Below are positions 22,784 to 29,598 of a DNA stretch of 36,582 nucleotides, piece after piece. The notes below the pieces were generated by a model that worked only from the letters and a program-made list of their open reading frames with translations, was not told where the DNA came from and searched no databases. Position numbers and translations under genes: made by a program. The DNA lies in NCBI GenBank assembly GCA_959604355.1, contig CAUHAO010000018.1, positions 1-36,582 on the forward strand. Direction: 5' to 3'. How positions within the stretch are numbered: the stretch's first letter is position 1; each line of letters opens with the position of its first letter. The stretch is from an uncultured Eubacteriales bacterium. GTDB taxonomy: Bacteria; Bacillota; Clostridia; Oscillospirales; UBA644.

Positions 22784-23014
22784 GCACGCCTCCGGGCATG
22801 GCTGCGGCGACACGCCGCCTTGCTTTAACTTGCGACCGAAAGAAGCCGAATCCGGCGGAGACGCACATTATTTTTTTACTCTGCACGCCTCCGGGCATGG
22901 GCGCGGCGACACGCCGCCTTGCTTTTGCTTGCGACCGCAACGAGCCGAATCCGGCGGACGCGCACATTATTTTTTACTCTGCACGTGTCCGTGTATGGCT
23001 GCGGCGACACGCCG
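22784..23014. repeat. R3 repeat array directly 3' of the lysin gene
   Basis: Copies begin at 22784, 22883 and 22981 (periods 99 and 98; last copy partial). Each has GCACGCCTCCGGGCATGGCT, then a 6-bp hairpin GCGGCG-ACA-CGCCGC, then GCCGAATCCGGCGGAGAC. On the minus strand the array starts with that hairpin immediately after the lysin TAG stop (23017-23015). Confidence 0.9.
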
Positions 23015-23503
23015 CTAGAAGACGCGGACGGGCTCTTTTGAGGCGTTGCGCACGAAAAGATTGACGGCGGGGTCGAGGGTGAACATACGCTCGGGCATGA
23101 GGCGCGCGGTGTGGCCGTCGGGGAACGTGCCGACGACGGTGACGTGGACGTGGTTGCCCGTCGCGTTTCCCTTTTTGCCCTCGTGCATGAAAACGGCGCC
23201 TTTTTTGAGTTTCTTTCCGACGGTGATGCCTCGGTCGGCGGTTTGGTGGTAGAAGCGCACGTCACAGAATTTGTAGAGAGTGCCGCTCTGTCCGATGACG
23301 TTCGGGTAGCGCACGGTGACTGAGGTGTCGGTTATCTCGATGACCGTGCCGACCCCCTGTGCGAAGATCTCATCCGCGCCCGTGTCCTTGCCCGCCAGAT
23401 CGACGGCATAGACGTTTTTATGTGAAAATTCGCCGTTGCTGCCCTGCGTGATATTGACGTAGCGCATGGGCCAGCAAAGCTTTTGGGATAACGGTGTTAA
23501 CAT
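23015..23503 (-). CDS. Prophage M23-type peptidoglycan endopeptidase (lysin)
   Basis: The 162-residue protein shows an M23/LytM-like layout: an N-terminal ITQGSNGEFSHKNVYAVDLAG (about 18-38), with a His and Asp that could bind zinc, a beta-rich core (GVGTVIEITDTSVTVRYP), and the GNHVHV (HxH) motif near residues 117-122. It would cut peptide cross-links in the cell wall during host lysis; the usual second domain for wall binding is absent. The start at 23503 is chosen for the AGGAGGT site 9 bases upstream; longer frames only add repeat translation. Unlike other late genes it is isolated, with hairpin-repeat islands of the same design on both sides (22356-23014 and 23601-24253). Confidence 0.8.
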   Translation of the reverse strand: MLTPLSQKLCWPMRYVNITQGSNGEFSHKNVYAVDLAGKDTGADEIFAQGVGTVIEITDTSVTVRYPNVIGQSGTLYKFCDVRFYHQTADRGITVGKKLKKGAVFMHEGKKGNATGNHVHVTVVGTFPDGHTARLMPERMFTLDPAVNLFVRNASKEPVRVF

Positions 23504-23600
23504 TGTTTTTTGACCTCCTGTATTATATTTATATGTATAAGCGCGACTTTGCGTAAAAGTATGTTTTGCGTAAAGAAAGAGCCGCGGCATGTAATATGAA

Positions 23601-23704
23601 GGATAGAATGCGGAAGATGAGGCGCGGTGGCGGAATATGAAGGGTAGAATGCGGAAGTTGAGGCGCGGCGGCGGAATGCGACGGATAGAATGCGGAAGTT
23701 GAGG
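23601..23704. repeat. R1 tandem repeat (3 copies)
   Basis: Copies start at 23601, 23642 and 23683 with exact 41-bp spacing. As at the other sites the array abuts the hairpin cluster. Bases 23504-23600 hold the lysin upstream region with AT-rich sequence and no clear promoter. Confidence 0.9.
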
Positions 23705-23785
23705 CGCGGCGGCGCGCGTTCCCGAGGGAACGCGAAGGGCGTCCCCATGGGGACGCCCTGCAATTTCTCCGAAATTGCCGCCGCG
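23705..23785. repeat. Cloverleaf-like multi-hairpin element C
   Basis: The sequence is identical to element B over 81 bases, including outer arms at 23705-23713 and 23777-23785 and all three inner hairpins. Identity to B over 1.1 kb distance points to recent duplication or gene conversion. Confidence 0.9.
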
Positions 23786-23797
23786 AGTGGGGGGGGA

Positions 23798-23909
23798 TGT
23801 GCGAGAAAATAAGGGAGAGATGTGCGAGAAAACGAGTGGGGGATGTGCGAGAAAACGAGTGGGGGATGTGCGAGAAAACGAGTGGGGGATGTGCGAGGAA
23901 AAGAGGGTG
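23798..23909. repeat. R2 short tandem repeat
   Basis: About five copies of a 22-24-base unit with GATGTGCGAGAAAACGAGTG, more regular than the R2 array at 22631-22770 but clearly the same family. Confidence 0.87.
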
Positions 23910-23923
23910 TTATCTTTTAATCT

Positions 23924-24253
23924 GCACGTGTCCGGGCATGGGCGCGGCGACACGCCGCCTTGCTTTAACTTGCGACCGCAACGAGCCGAATCCGGCGGAG
24001 ACTGTACGATGTCGTTTGAGCTGCACGTGTCCGTGTATGGCTGCGGCGACACGCCGCCTCGCTTTTGCTTGTGACTGCAACGGGCCGAATCCGGCGGACG
24101 CGCACATTATCTTTTACTCTGCACGTGTCCGTGTATGGCTGCGGCGACACGCCGCCTTGCTTTAACTTGCGACAGAAAGAAGCCGAATCCGGCGGAGACT
24201 GTACGATGTCGTTTGAGTTGCACGCCTCCGGGCATGGCTGCGGCGACACGCCG
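23924..24253. repeat. R3 repeat array directly 3' of gene 24254-24610
   Basis: Copies begin at 23924, 24023, 24121 and 24220 (periods 99, 98, 99). Each contains the GCGGCG-ACA-CGCCGC hairpin. Internal copies alternate between ACGCGCACATTATCTTTTAC-like and GACTGTACGATGTCGTTTGA joints. On the minus strand the array starts directly after the TAG stop at 24256-24254. Confidence 0.92.
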
Positions 24254-24610
24254 CTAATCGTGCGCGTCGCGGTCGGGAGAGGCAGGTGTGCCGGGTGACG
24301 CGGATGAATTTTGCGCCGAGGCGGCGGTTGACGCCTCTTTTTTGCCGCAAAGGACGCGTTTGAGGGCGCAGAAGCCGAGTTCGGAGCCGAAAAAGGCATA
24401 GACGGACGCGGTGAGAGTGGACGGCTCGCTTCCTGTGAGGAAGAAGAGCGTTGATGCCGCCGCGGTGTACACGCATATCACGGTGACGCAGACGATGACG
24501 ACGCGTTTGCCGAATTTTCCCGCAGTATCCGCCTTTTCGGCGCGGTTTTTGCGTGAGCCTGTCGCGACAGCGCGTCTTTCGGGCTTTTTCATGTGTCGCG
24601 GCTTGCTCAT
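24254..24610 (-). CDS. Small phage membrane protein, two predicted membrane segments
   Basis: The 118-residue protein has a basic N-terminus rich in Lys and Arg (about 1-34), then a membrane segment VVIVCVTVICVYTAAAST (about 36-55) and a second hydrophobic stretch (TASVYAFFGSELGFCAL). The tail is Ser/Ala/Pro-rich. I recognise the type only as an uncharacterised protein of clostridial prophage lysis regions. Its start overlaps the stop of the 60-residue gene by four bases (ATGA). It is the last gene of the ATGA-linked chain and its stop abuts an R3 array. A holin partner role is possible but unproven. Confidence 0.68.
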   Translation of the reverse strand: MSKPRHMKKPERRAVATGSRKNRAEKADTAGKFGKRVVIVCVTVICVYTAAASTLFFLTGSEPSTLTASVYAFFGSELGFCALKRVLCGKKEASTAASAQNSSASPGTPASPDRDAHD

Positions 24611-24789
24611 ATATCGCAGTTTTCGGAGTAAGGGCAGCCGATGCAGCGGTCGTCGTCTCCGTCGCAGTTGTCCCATTCGTCGGCGCAGAGCGCGTCGCAG
24701 ATGTCGTCGAGTTCGGACGCGACGTCGTCATTGAGCATGCCGCTGTCTATTATCTCGCGGAGCGTTTCGCGTGCCTGTGTTCTTGTCAT
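24607..24789 (-). CDS. Small acidic Cys-rich phage protein
   Basis: The 60-residue protein has a helical N-terminal half (MTRTQARETLREIIDSGML) and a C-terminal half with five Cys and many Asp (CDALCADEWDNC, RCIGCPYSENC), suggesting a metal site. Function unknown. The start at 24789 overlaps the previous stop by four bases, and GAGAGA precedes the ATG. Longer upstream frames are shadows of the gene at 24786-25106. Confidence 0.62.
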   Translation of the reverse strand: MTRTQARETLREIIDSGMLNDDVASELDDICDALCADEWDNCDGDDDRCIGCPYSENCDI

Positions 24790-25106
24790 TTGTCTCTCTC
24801 CTTTCTCGGCAAAGGCAGTTGTAAGCATTGCTTGTACATTGCTTCGGCGGTGCCGTTGCCGCCGAGCAGTTTGTAGGGTGTGTAAAGGTATTCGAGGTTG
24901 TGCTTGTCTTCGGCTGACGCGGTGCCGAGCCAGAGCAGGCGCGAGCATTCGCCGTACATTCTGTCATGGAGCAGCGCAAGAATACCGCGTTCGATCTGAT
25001 GCAGACGCCCGATGCGTGAGCGCAGGTACGCAAAGCCGCCGCCGAGCACCGTTAGGGATGCTCCGAAAAGCACCTCGAGCCAATACCTGACGATAAACTC
25101 TTTCAT
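24786..25106 (-). CDS. Phage membrane-anchored small protein, lysis region
   Basis: The 106-residue protein starts with a membrane segment (YWLEVLFGASLTVLGGGFAYL, about 8-28), followed by a soluble helical part (RIGRLHQIERGILALLHDRMYGEC, then YTPYKLLGGNGTAEAMYKQC). This layout is common for unnamed proteins next to phage holins. The ribosome site is weak. It is separated from the XkdX-like gene by 173 bases that hold a large hairpin. Confidence 0.65.
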   Translation of the reverse strand: MKEFIVRYWLEVLFGASLTVLGGGFAYLRSRIGRLHQIERGILALLHDRMYGECSRLLWLGTASAEDKHNLEYLYTPYKLLGGNGTAEAMYKQCLQLPLPRKERDK

Positions 25107-25162
25107 TTTTTAATGTTGTTCTCTTTTCTTATTTTGTTTCATTTTTGTGGGGAATGTGTCGT

Positions 25163-25212
25163 GCAAAAAGCGTGTTTTACGGTGTCAAGTGGTGCGACAC
25201 TTCGCTTTTTGC
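25163..25212. other. Long hairpin in the XkdX - membrane protein gap
   Basis: GCAAAAAGCG (25163-25172) and CGCTTTTTGC (25203-25212) pair perfectly. An inner GTGTC/GACAC or AAGTG/CACTT helix is possible. Beyond it, 25224-25258 resembles a piece of R3 (GCCGAATGCGGCGGCGACTG followed by TACGATGTCGTTT). It may be a terminator-like or processing structure between late genes. Confidence 0.6.
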
Positions 25213-25279
25213 AGTAATAACACGCCGAATGCGGCGGCGACTGTACGATGTCGTTTACGGGGTGATGCCTGAAAATGTT

Positions 25280-25405
25280 TTACTTGGAGGCGATTATCTC
25301 TTTTGCCTGCGCGTAGGTGATGACGCCCTTACGTGCCGCGAGGCGTACCGTTGCCGCGGGCCACAAGCCGCGCTGATAGTTGCGTTTTATTGTTTCGTAA
25401 TTCAT
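25280..25405 (-). CDS. XkdX-family small phage protein
   Basis: A 41-residue protein (MNYETIKRNYQRGLWPAA, ending YAQAKEIIASK) matches the short XkdX family found in tail/lysis regions of Gram-positive phages: Y-x-x-IK near the start and an ITxxQ-like segment (VITYAQA) near the end. Its start overlaps the holin stop by four bases (ATGA), with AGGAGG just upstream. Function of the family is unknown. Confidence 0.75.
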   Translation of the reverse strand: MNYETIKRNYQRGLWPAATVRLAARKGVITYAQAKEIIASK

Positions 25406-25719
25406 GTGTTTTCCTCCTTTGAGCCGCTTTCGGGGGTGTCATTATATTGCGGCACGCCGCCGTTCTGCGGGTTCTGTACATTATCTTTAGGACTGCCCGC
25501 CTCCGTGTCCGGGAGCGGTGCCAAGCTGTCGTTGTAGCCCTCGACGAATATGTAGCCGAGCGCCGAGAGCACCGCGCCCGCTACGCCGACGATCCGCGCC
25601 GCGGTGTTGTTCGGGACGGCGAACATCGTGCACACCGAGACAATCATGCCGCCGAGCGCCGTGATGAACTTACGCGACGTGAGTTTAATAAAAAATCTGT
25701 GCCACGAGAATTTTTCCAT
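25402..25719 (-). CDS. Phage holin
   Basis: The 105-residue protein has two close hydrophobic segments (SRKFITALGGMIVSVCTMFAV and IVGVAGAVLSALGYIFVEGYND, about 15-65) with a basic N-terminus and a hydrophilic acidic tail (about 70-105). This is the layout of clostridial phage holins. It would form membrane lesions that release the lysin or dissipate the membrane potential. The lysin itself is not adjacent but about 1.9 kb downstream beyond a repeat island. Confidence 0.78.
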   Translation of the reverse strand: MEKFSWHRFFIKLTSRKFITALGGMIVSVCTMFAVPNNTAARIVGVAGAVLSALGYIFVEGYNDSLAPLPDTEAGSPKDNVQNPQNGGVPQYNDTPESGSKEENT

Positions 25720-25799
25720 GCTGTTACTCCTTTATTATTTCATATTAACTTGCTCCGATAATCGAGCCGTTATGATTTATGCAAGCCCCTGGTTGTCAG

Positions 25800-25967
25800 T
25801 CATTCAGACAAAACGTCGGTTTCTTCATATGTATATCCGGCGTTCTCTATGTCTATAGCCTCTTGATACTGCTTTCCCGTCTCGACTTGCAGTAGCATAT
25901 ACCCCGCGTCCGAATATGTTCGCTTGTACTTTTTGCCTTTTATCGTTACGGTTTCTGTATATATCAT
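25800..25967 (-). CDS. Small phage tail-region protein (55 residues)
   Basis: Translation gives MIYTETVTIKGKKYKRTYSD, then AGYMLLQVETGKQYQEAID, then a short tail ending VLSE. The YTETVTIKGK and TYSDAGYMLLQ motifs are common in small uncharacterised proteins next to tail-fibre genes in clostridial phages. The ATG overlaps the stop of the leucine-rich-repeat gene by four bases (ATGA), which supports translation. Stop TGA is at 25802-25800. Confidence 0.7.
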   Translation of the reverse strand: MIYTETVTIKGKKYKRTYSDAGYMLLQVETGKQYQEAIDIENAGYTYEETDVLSE

Positions 25968-26551
25968 GCGCTCACCTTGCTTTCGTCAAGTTCTCCCGTA
26001 GTCGTGCCGTCACCCGTGTAATCTTCCAACGCTCTGAACTGCGCCGCGTATGTTACCCAGTTTGTCGCCGCCTTGTATTCATTAATCAGCGCGGACGGTA
26101 CGTATATATAGCCCGTTCCGTTTGCTATAGGTGTCCCTCTAAATGCGTTTGTATTGCTTAATGTACATACTGTGTTTTTGCGCAGTATTAACTTTGTGAG
26201 TGTTGAGCTATAGTCAAACGAGTACATTGCGATGCTTGTGATATTCGGTAAATCCACGGTTGTGAGTTTCGAGCAAGTAGCAAGCGACCCACTTTCGATG
26301 CTTGTGACATTCGGTAAATCCACGGTTGTAAGTTGTTTGCAACCATAAAACGCATAATAGCCGACTTTTGTAACTCTGTCGTTACTATATTCTGTAATTG
26401 TCCTCGTAACAATCGAATCCTCGACCGTGTGGTCCGGGCTTCCGTATCCGTCTATTAAGGTTTTAAGCGCATCTGTCAGAGTCGCGTCCGCGCCGCCCGT
26501 TTTCGCGTTCGAGGCGGATATCAGGCTCCGGATTTTCGTTTCGACGCTCAC
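25964..26551 (-). CDS. Phage receptor-binding protein with BspA-type leucine-rich repeats
   Basis: The 195-residue protein has a phage-like N-terminus (about 1-45, EDSIVTRTITEY at the junction) followed by BspA/TpLRR-type repeats: VGYYAFYGCKQLTTVDLPNVTSI, then SLATCSKLTTVDLPNITSI, then SFDYSSTLTKLILRK (about 60-130). A C-terminal IYVPSALINEYKAATNW segment is typical for the end of such LRR proteins. It probably sits at the tail tip and binds the host surface. The two central repeats are near-identical at DNA level (CCGTGGATTTACCGAATRTC in both). Start and stop overlap neighbours by four bases each. Confidence 0.8.
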   Translation of the reverse strand: MSVETKIRSLISASNAKTGGADATLTDALKTLIDGYGSPDHTVEDSIVTRTITEYSNDRVTKVGYYAFYGCKQLTTVDLPNVTSIESGSLATCSKLTTVDLPNITSIAMYSFDYSSTLTKLILRKNTVCTLSNTNAFRGTPIANGTGYIYVPSALINEYKAATNWVTYAAQFRALEDYTGDGTTTGELDESKVSA

Positions 26552-26838
26552 GATATCACCCCGCTTCCGACAAGTGTGTCGACGCTTGCTATGGCCGCGC
26601 TTATCGCGTCATTGACCCACGTCTTTTCGGCGTATGCGGTGAGGTCTGCGGAATCGCCGTCCGCGCAGAGCAGGCGGTAGTTCTCGCCGTCGTCGCACGG
26701 AGTCAGGCCCGTTACGGTGCGCAGGACGATGAACGCTTTGCCGTCATGGCGCACGATGTCGAGGTTCGTGTACGCCGCTTCGGCGCTCCACTCCCCGCGC
26801 GGTGTCGGGGCGACCTTGCCGAGAGGTGTTTTAGTCAT
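26548..26838 (-). CDS. Phage tail protein with CBM5/12-like module
   Basis: The 96-residue protein carries a small carbohydrate-binding-like motif: PRGEWSAEAAYTNLDIVRHDGKAF (Trp, Tyr, Asp-x-Val, Gly pattern, about 13-36) followed by GLTPCDDGENYRLL. The same module, diverged, is in 28472-28873. The C-terminal AYAEKTWVNDAISAAI is a typical oligomerising phage-fibre helix. Probably part of the adhesion device. Confidence 0.7.
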   Translation of the reverse strand: MTKTPLGKVAPTPRGEWSAEAAYTNLDIVRHDGKAFIVLRTVTGLTPCDDGENYRLLCADGDSADLTAYAEKTWVNDAISAAIASVDTLVGSGVIS

Positions 26839-27286
26839 TTGCCGTCACCTCCGCGCCGCCGTCGGCGGCGTTTTCGGGAATATTTTCGCCGTTTCCCGCG
26901 GTGTTTTCGGCGCTGTCCGCGGTGTTTTCGGCGTTTTCGGCGTCATTTTCCGCGTCGGGCATCGCGAGCAGGAGCTGAGCCTCAAGCGCGGCGGCAATCC
27001 GTTCTTCCGCGGAGGGGATATCTGACGTTTCGGGCGCGGCGTTGGCGATGACATTTATTTCGTCTATCGCGTCCTGTGCGGAGAGGGCGGGGTCGATGCC
27101 GAGGCGTGAGCGCAGAGCGGAGAGATTTTCGAGTGCGAAAAGCACCTCCGAGTCCGCGTCGGTCTCAACCGCGTGCGCAAAGACCGCAGTCGCGGGGTAT
27201 CTCTGGCCCACCGCTTCGGGCGACGCGAGCTGTCCGTTGGGGAACATGTATGTTTTTGTTGCGTTGTAAAGTTCAAATTTTCTCAT
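26831..27286 (-). CDS. Phage tail-region protein with Ala-Glu-Asn repeats, function unknown
   Basis: The 151-residue protein begins MRKFELYNATKTYMFPNGQL, a start often seen for small tail-associated proteins, and has a helical middle (EVLFALENLSALRSRLGIDPA). The last ~40 residues are low-complexity AEN/ENT repeats (AENDAENAENTADSAENTAG). The start at 27286 uses AAGGAG 6-7 bases upstream. It overlaps the next gene by 8 bases. A chaperone or tail-assembly role cannot be shown. Confidence 0.62.
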   Translation of the reverse strand: MRKFELYNATKTYMFPNGQLASPEAVGQRYPATAVFAHAVETDADSEVLFALENLSALRSRLGIDPALSAQDAIDEINVIANAAPETSDIPSAEERIAAALEAQLLLAMPDAENDAENAENTADSAENTAGNGENIPENAADGGAEVTAND

Positions 27287-27300
27287 TTTGTGACTCCTTT

Positions 27301-28479
27301 TCAGCTTATGAAATATACGTCTGCGGTGTCGCACACACCCGAGGTTGCGGCGGTCTGTCCGCCTGCGAAGATCGCGTATGCGCCCGTTACGGCGGCCGCG
27401 GAGCGCAGACGTGCCGATGACATTGAGGGTGCGTCAACGAGCGTGAAGGATGACGTGTCGATGGCGATGACGTCTGCGGACGGCACGGAGAATCCCGCCG
27501 TGGCAACGCCCGCGAAGAGTGCGATATCTCCGAGCACCGCCCCCTGTGACGCGCGATAGACGGGCGAGGGGAGGGTGACGGTGTGACGCACCAGGGCGCT
27601 GTCGAAGCAATCCGCGACGCCGACGGGGGATTTTTTGGAGTTATAAACTCCCGGGAAAAAGACCGCGCCGCGCGGTGTTGAGGCGCAGGTGGGACACATG
27701 GGCGCGGAGAGTGTGAGGGAAGAGGTGCGTGTGCCGTCCGACGCGTAAACGTCGACCGCGTCCGTCATATCCGACGCAGGTTTTCCGCCGCCGAAGAGTA
27801 CGTTTGTGCCGCATGCCGCACCGCCGCAGCATGATCTTGCCGACGAGAGAGGTGAGGCGGAAGTTTTCACGCCGTCCGCATCGTAGACGCAAACGCTGTC
27901 AAGAAGCGTTTCGACTGCGTCGTTGTAGTTCATGCCGCCCGCGAAAAACGCGCTTGTGCCGCATTGCGCACCTGCGACGTCCGCCGCGGTTTCGGCAAGT
28001 GCCGCGAGTGTCGTTTTTTCAAGCGTCGGGGAAAATTTCTCAACACTTGACGACGAGCGCGGATAATTCGTCGAGGCTGACGGGCTTCTGTATCCGCCGG
28101 CGAAGATCGCGCTGCCCGACGCGGAAACCGCCGCCGCGCCCGAACGTGACGAAATGCTTGTCGCCGCCGTTCTTACGAGGGCTTGAGAATACGCGTCCGC
28201 CGTGTTGTACATCGAGCCTGTTACCGAGCCGCTGTCGCCGCCGACGAAGAGCGCATATTCGCCCGCCGCCGCGCCCGAGGCTGACGCGCGGGGCTGAGAG
28301 AGAGGCGTTGCCGTGCCGTAACAGTTGACCGTGCCACCGCTGCCGGCATAGCATAGCCGCGCCGTGCCGCCGACGCCGATGTACGCTTTTTTTATCTTTC
28401 GCGCCGTGTCCGCGACACCGACGTAGGCCTTAGAGACGCGCTTTGCCGTGCCGTTTATGCCGACAAATATATTACTCAT
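27301..28479 (-). CDS. Kelch-like beta-propeller phage tail protein
   Basis: The 392-residue protein has three N-terminal repeats (GINGTAKRVSKAYVGVADTARKI, then KKAYIGVGGTARLCYAG), a phage tail-fibre leader motif, followed by six or so kelch-type blades: GEYALFVGGD, GSAIFAGGYR, TSAFFAGGMN, TNVLFGGGKP, AYAIFAGGQT, each with the di-glycine strand and a VDVY/ADAY-like closing strand. Likely a receptor-binding propeller at the tail tip. Overlaps the CBM-like gene upstream by 8 bases. Confidence 0.78.
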   Translation of the reverse strand: MSNIFVGINGTAKRVSKAYVGVADTARKIKKAYIGVGGTARLCYAGSGGTVNCYGTATPLSQPRASASGAAAGEYALFVGGDSGSVTGSMYNTADAYSQALVRTAATSISSRSGAAAVSASGSAIFAGGYRSPSASTNYPRSSSSVEKFSPTLEKTTLAALAETAADVAGAQCGTSAFFAGGMNYNDAVETLLDSVCVYDADGVKTSASPLSSARSCCGGAACGTNVLFGGGKPASDMTDAVDVYASDGTRTSSLTLSAPMCPTCASTPRGAVFFPGVYNSKKSPVGVADCFDSALVRHTVTLPSPVYRASQGAVLGDIALFAGVATAGFSVPSADVIAIDTSSFTLVDAPSMSSARLRSAAAVTGAYAIFAGGQTAATSGVCDTADVYFIS

Positions 28480-28873
28480 ACACGAACCTCACTTCTCCCG
28501 TCGCGAGCGGTGACGTGCCGGGCGTGAGGTCTTCGTCGGACGCGGAAAACGACGTGACCGTGCCGCTTTTTGCGACCGCGTCGGTGATGCCGTAGCCGCC
28601 GAGAGTTGTGGGCGTGGAGTGCAGGTTCGCAAAATCGAACGCGTCCGCTTCGACGCCCATGGGGTCGTAGATGGATACATTCATGCCGCCGCCTGCGCAG
28701 AGCATGGAATAATTCACGCCGTCGTCCGAAGGTGTGACGCCGCAGACATCGCGCAGAGCGACGTACGCGCCCGTGCCGTATGCGACGACGTCGAGAGGTG
28801 CGTATTCTGTCGCTGCGTTATACAGCCCGCGCGGAGTGAAGCGCACCTTGCCGAGTCTTACCGTGGTACTCAT
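28472..28873 (-). CDS. Phage tail protein with CBM5/12-like module
   Basis: The 133-residue protein has RFTPRGLYNAATEYAPLDVVAYGTGAYVALRDVCGVTPSDDGVNYSML across about 8-56, the same module as at 26548-26838, then DAFDFANLHSTPTTLGGYGITDAV, a motif common in phage tail fibres. The start at 28873 (ATGA overlap with the BppU gene, GGAGG upstream) is preferred to the ATG at 28891. Probably a fibre subunit. Confidence 0.7.
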   Translation of the reverse strand: MSTTVRLGKVRFTPRGLYNAATEYAPLDVVAYGTGAYVALRDVCGVTPSDDGVNYSMLCAGGGMNVSIYDPMGVEADAFDFANLHSTPTTLGGYGITDAVAKSGTVTSFSASDEDLTPGTSPLATGEVRFVYE

Positions 28874-29580
28874 ACCGTCACCTCCAGCCATGCGCCGTTG
28901 AGGGCGAAGGTAATGTCCGAGCCTGAGTCGGGCACGCGCGCGTAAAGCATGCCGTCCTCGACCTCGAACGTCGCGTACTGTATGCCGCCCGTCGCGCCTG
29001 TGTCGCCTTTGTCTCCTTTATCGCCCTTGTCGCCCCTGTCGCCCTTTGCGCCGGGAGAGCCGACGACCTGCCCGACGTCCTTTGACGTGCCGTCCGCGAA
29101 CGTGAGCACGAGATGACCGTTAACGACCTGCGACGCAGTTATTTTTGACGCTGACGCTTCGGAAAGTGCGGCTTGCAGTGCCGTGAACTCGTCCTCGCTT
29201 TCGACCGCCGCGTCGTCGCAGAGGCTTTCCTCTACCGCAAGGGTGAATGACGGGCTGACAAGGCGCTCGCCGTCCGTGCCGAGGATGTCTATCTCGCACG
29301 TTACGAGCCCCGCCGCCGCGACGGACTGCGAAGTGATGTCATAGATGACAGAGCAGCGGTCGATGTCTATGCCGCAGGCGTTGTAAAAGACTGTGCCGTC
29401 GGGCTTTTTGCCCCGTACCGACGCTGTGCAGCCCGCGCCGATGACGTAGGGTCTGCCGCGGTATGTGAGACGTGCCGTGACGCGTCTTGAGGCGGTGTCG
29501 CCGCGCCTTACGCACACCGTCGCCTGACTGCCGTCGCGAGCACAGTCGAGATTGATGCTGTAATTTATGGGTTTAAGCAT
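28870..29580 (-). CDS. BppU-like baseplate/fibre protein with collagen-like segment
   Basis: The 236-residue protein has a BppU N-terminal domain (about 1-120: INYSINLDC, VCVRRGDTASRRVTARL, GTVFYNACGIDI, YDITSQSVAAAGLVTCEIDI), a helical linker (about 120-150), a collagen-like Gly-x-y run (GSPGAKGDRGDKGDKGDKGD, about 178-203) and a short C-terminal head. BppU proteins link baseplates and receptor-binding proteins in lactococcal-type phages. The collagen run suggests a trimer. The DNA of this run is visible as repeats near 28995-29060. Confidence 0.85.
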   Translation of the reverse strand: MLKPINYSINLDCARDGSQATVCVRRGDTASRRVTARLTYRGRPYVIGAGCTASVRGKKPDGTVFYNACGIDIDRCSVIYDITSQSVAAAGLVTCEIDILGTDGERLVSPSFTLAVEESLCDDAAVESEDEFTALQAALSEASASKITASQVVNGHLVLTFADGTSKDVGQVVGSPGAKGDRGDKGDKGDKGDTGATGGIQYATFEVEDGMLYARVPDSGSDITFALNGAWLEVTV

Positions 29581-29598
29581 TTTCTTTGTTGACCTCCT

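Noticed and set aside
22611..23064. R2/R3 arrays as a CRISPR array
   Set aside because: Units are contiguous or nearly so, without unique spacers of even length, and no cas gene is in the window.
23504..24052. N-terminal extension of the lysin into the repeat island
   Set aside because: A strong AGGAGGT site sits before the internal ATG at 23503; the extension is translation of R1-R3 repeats.
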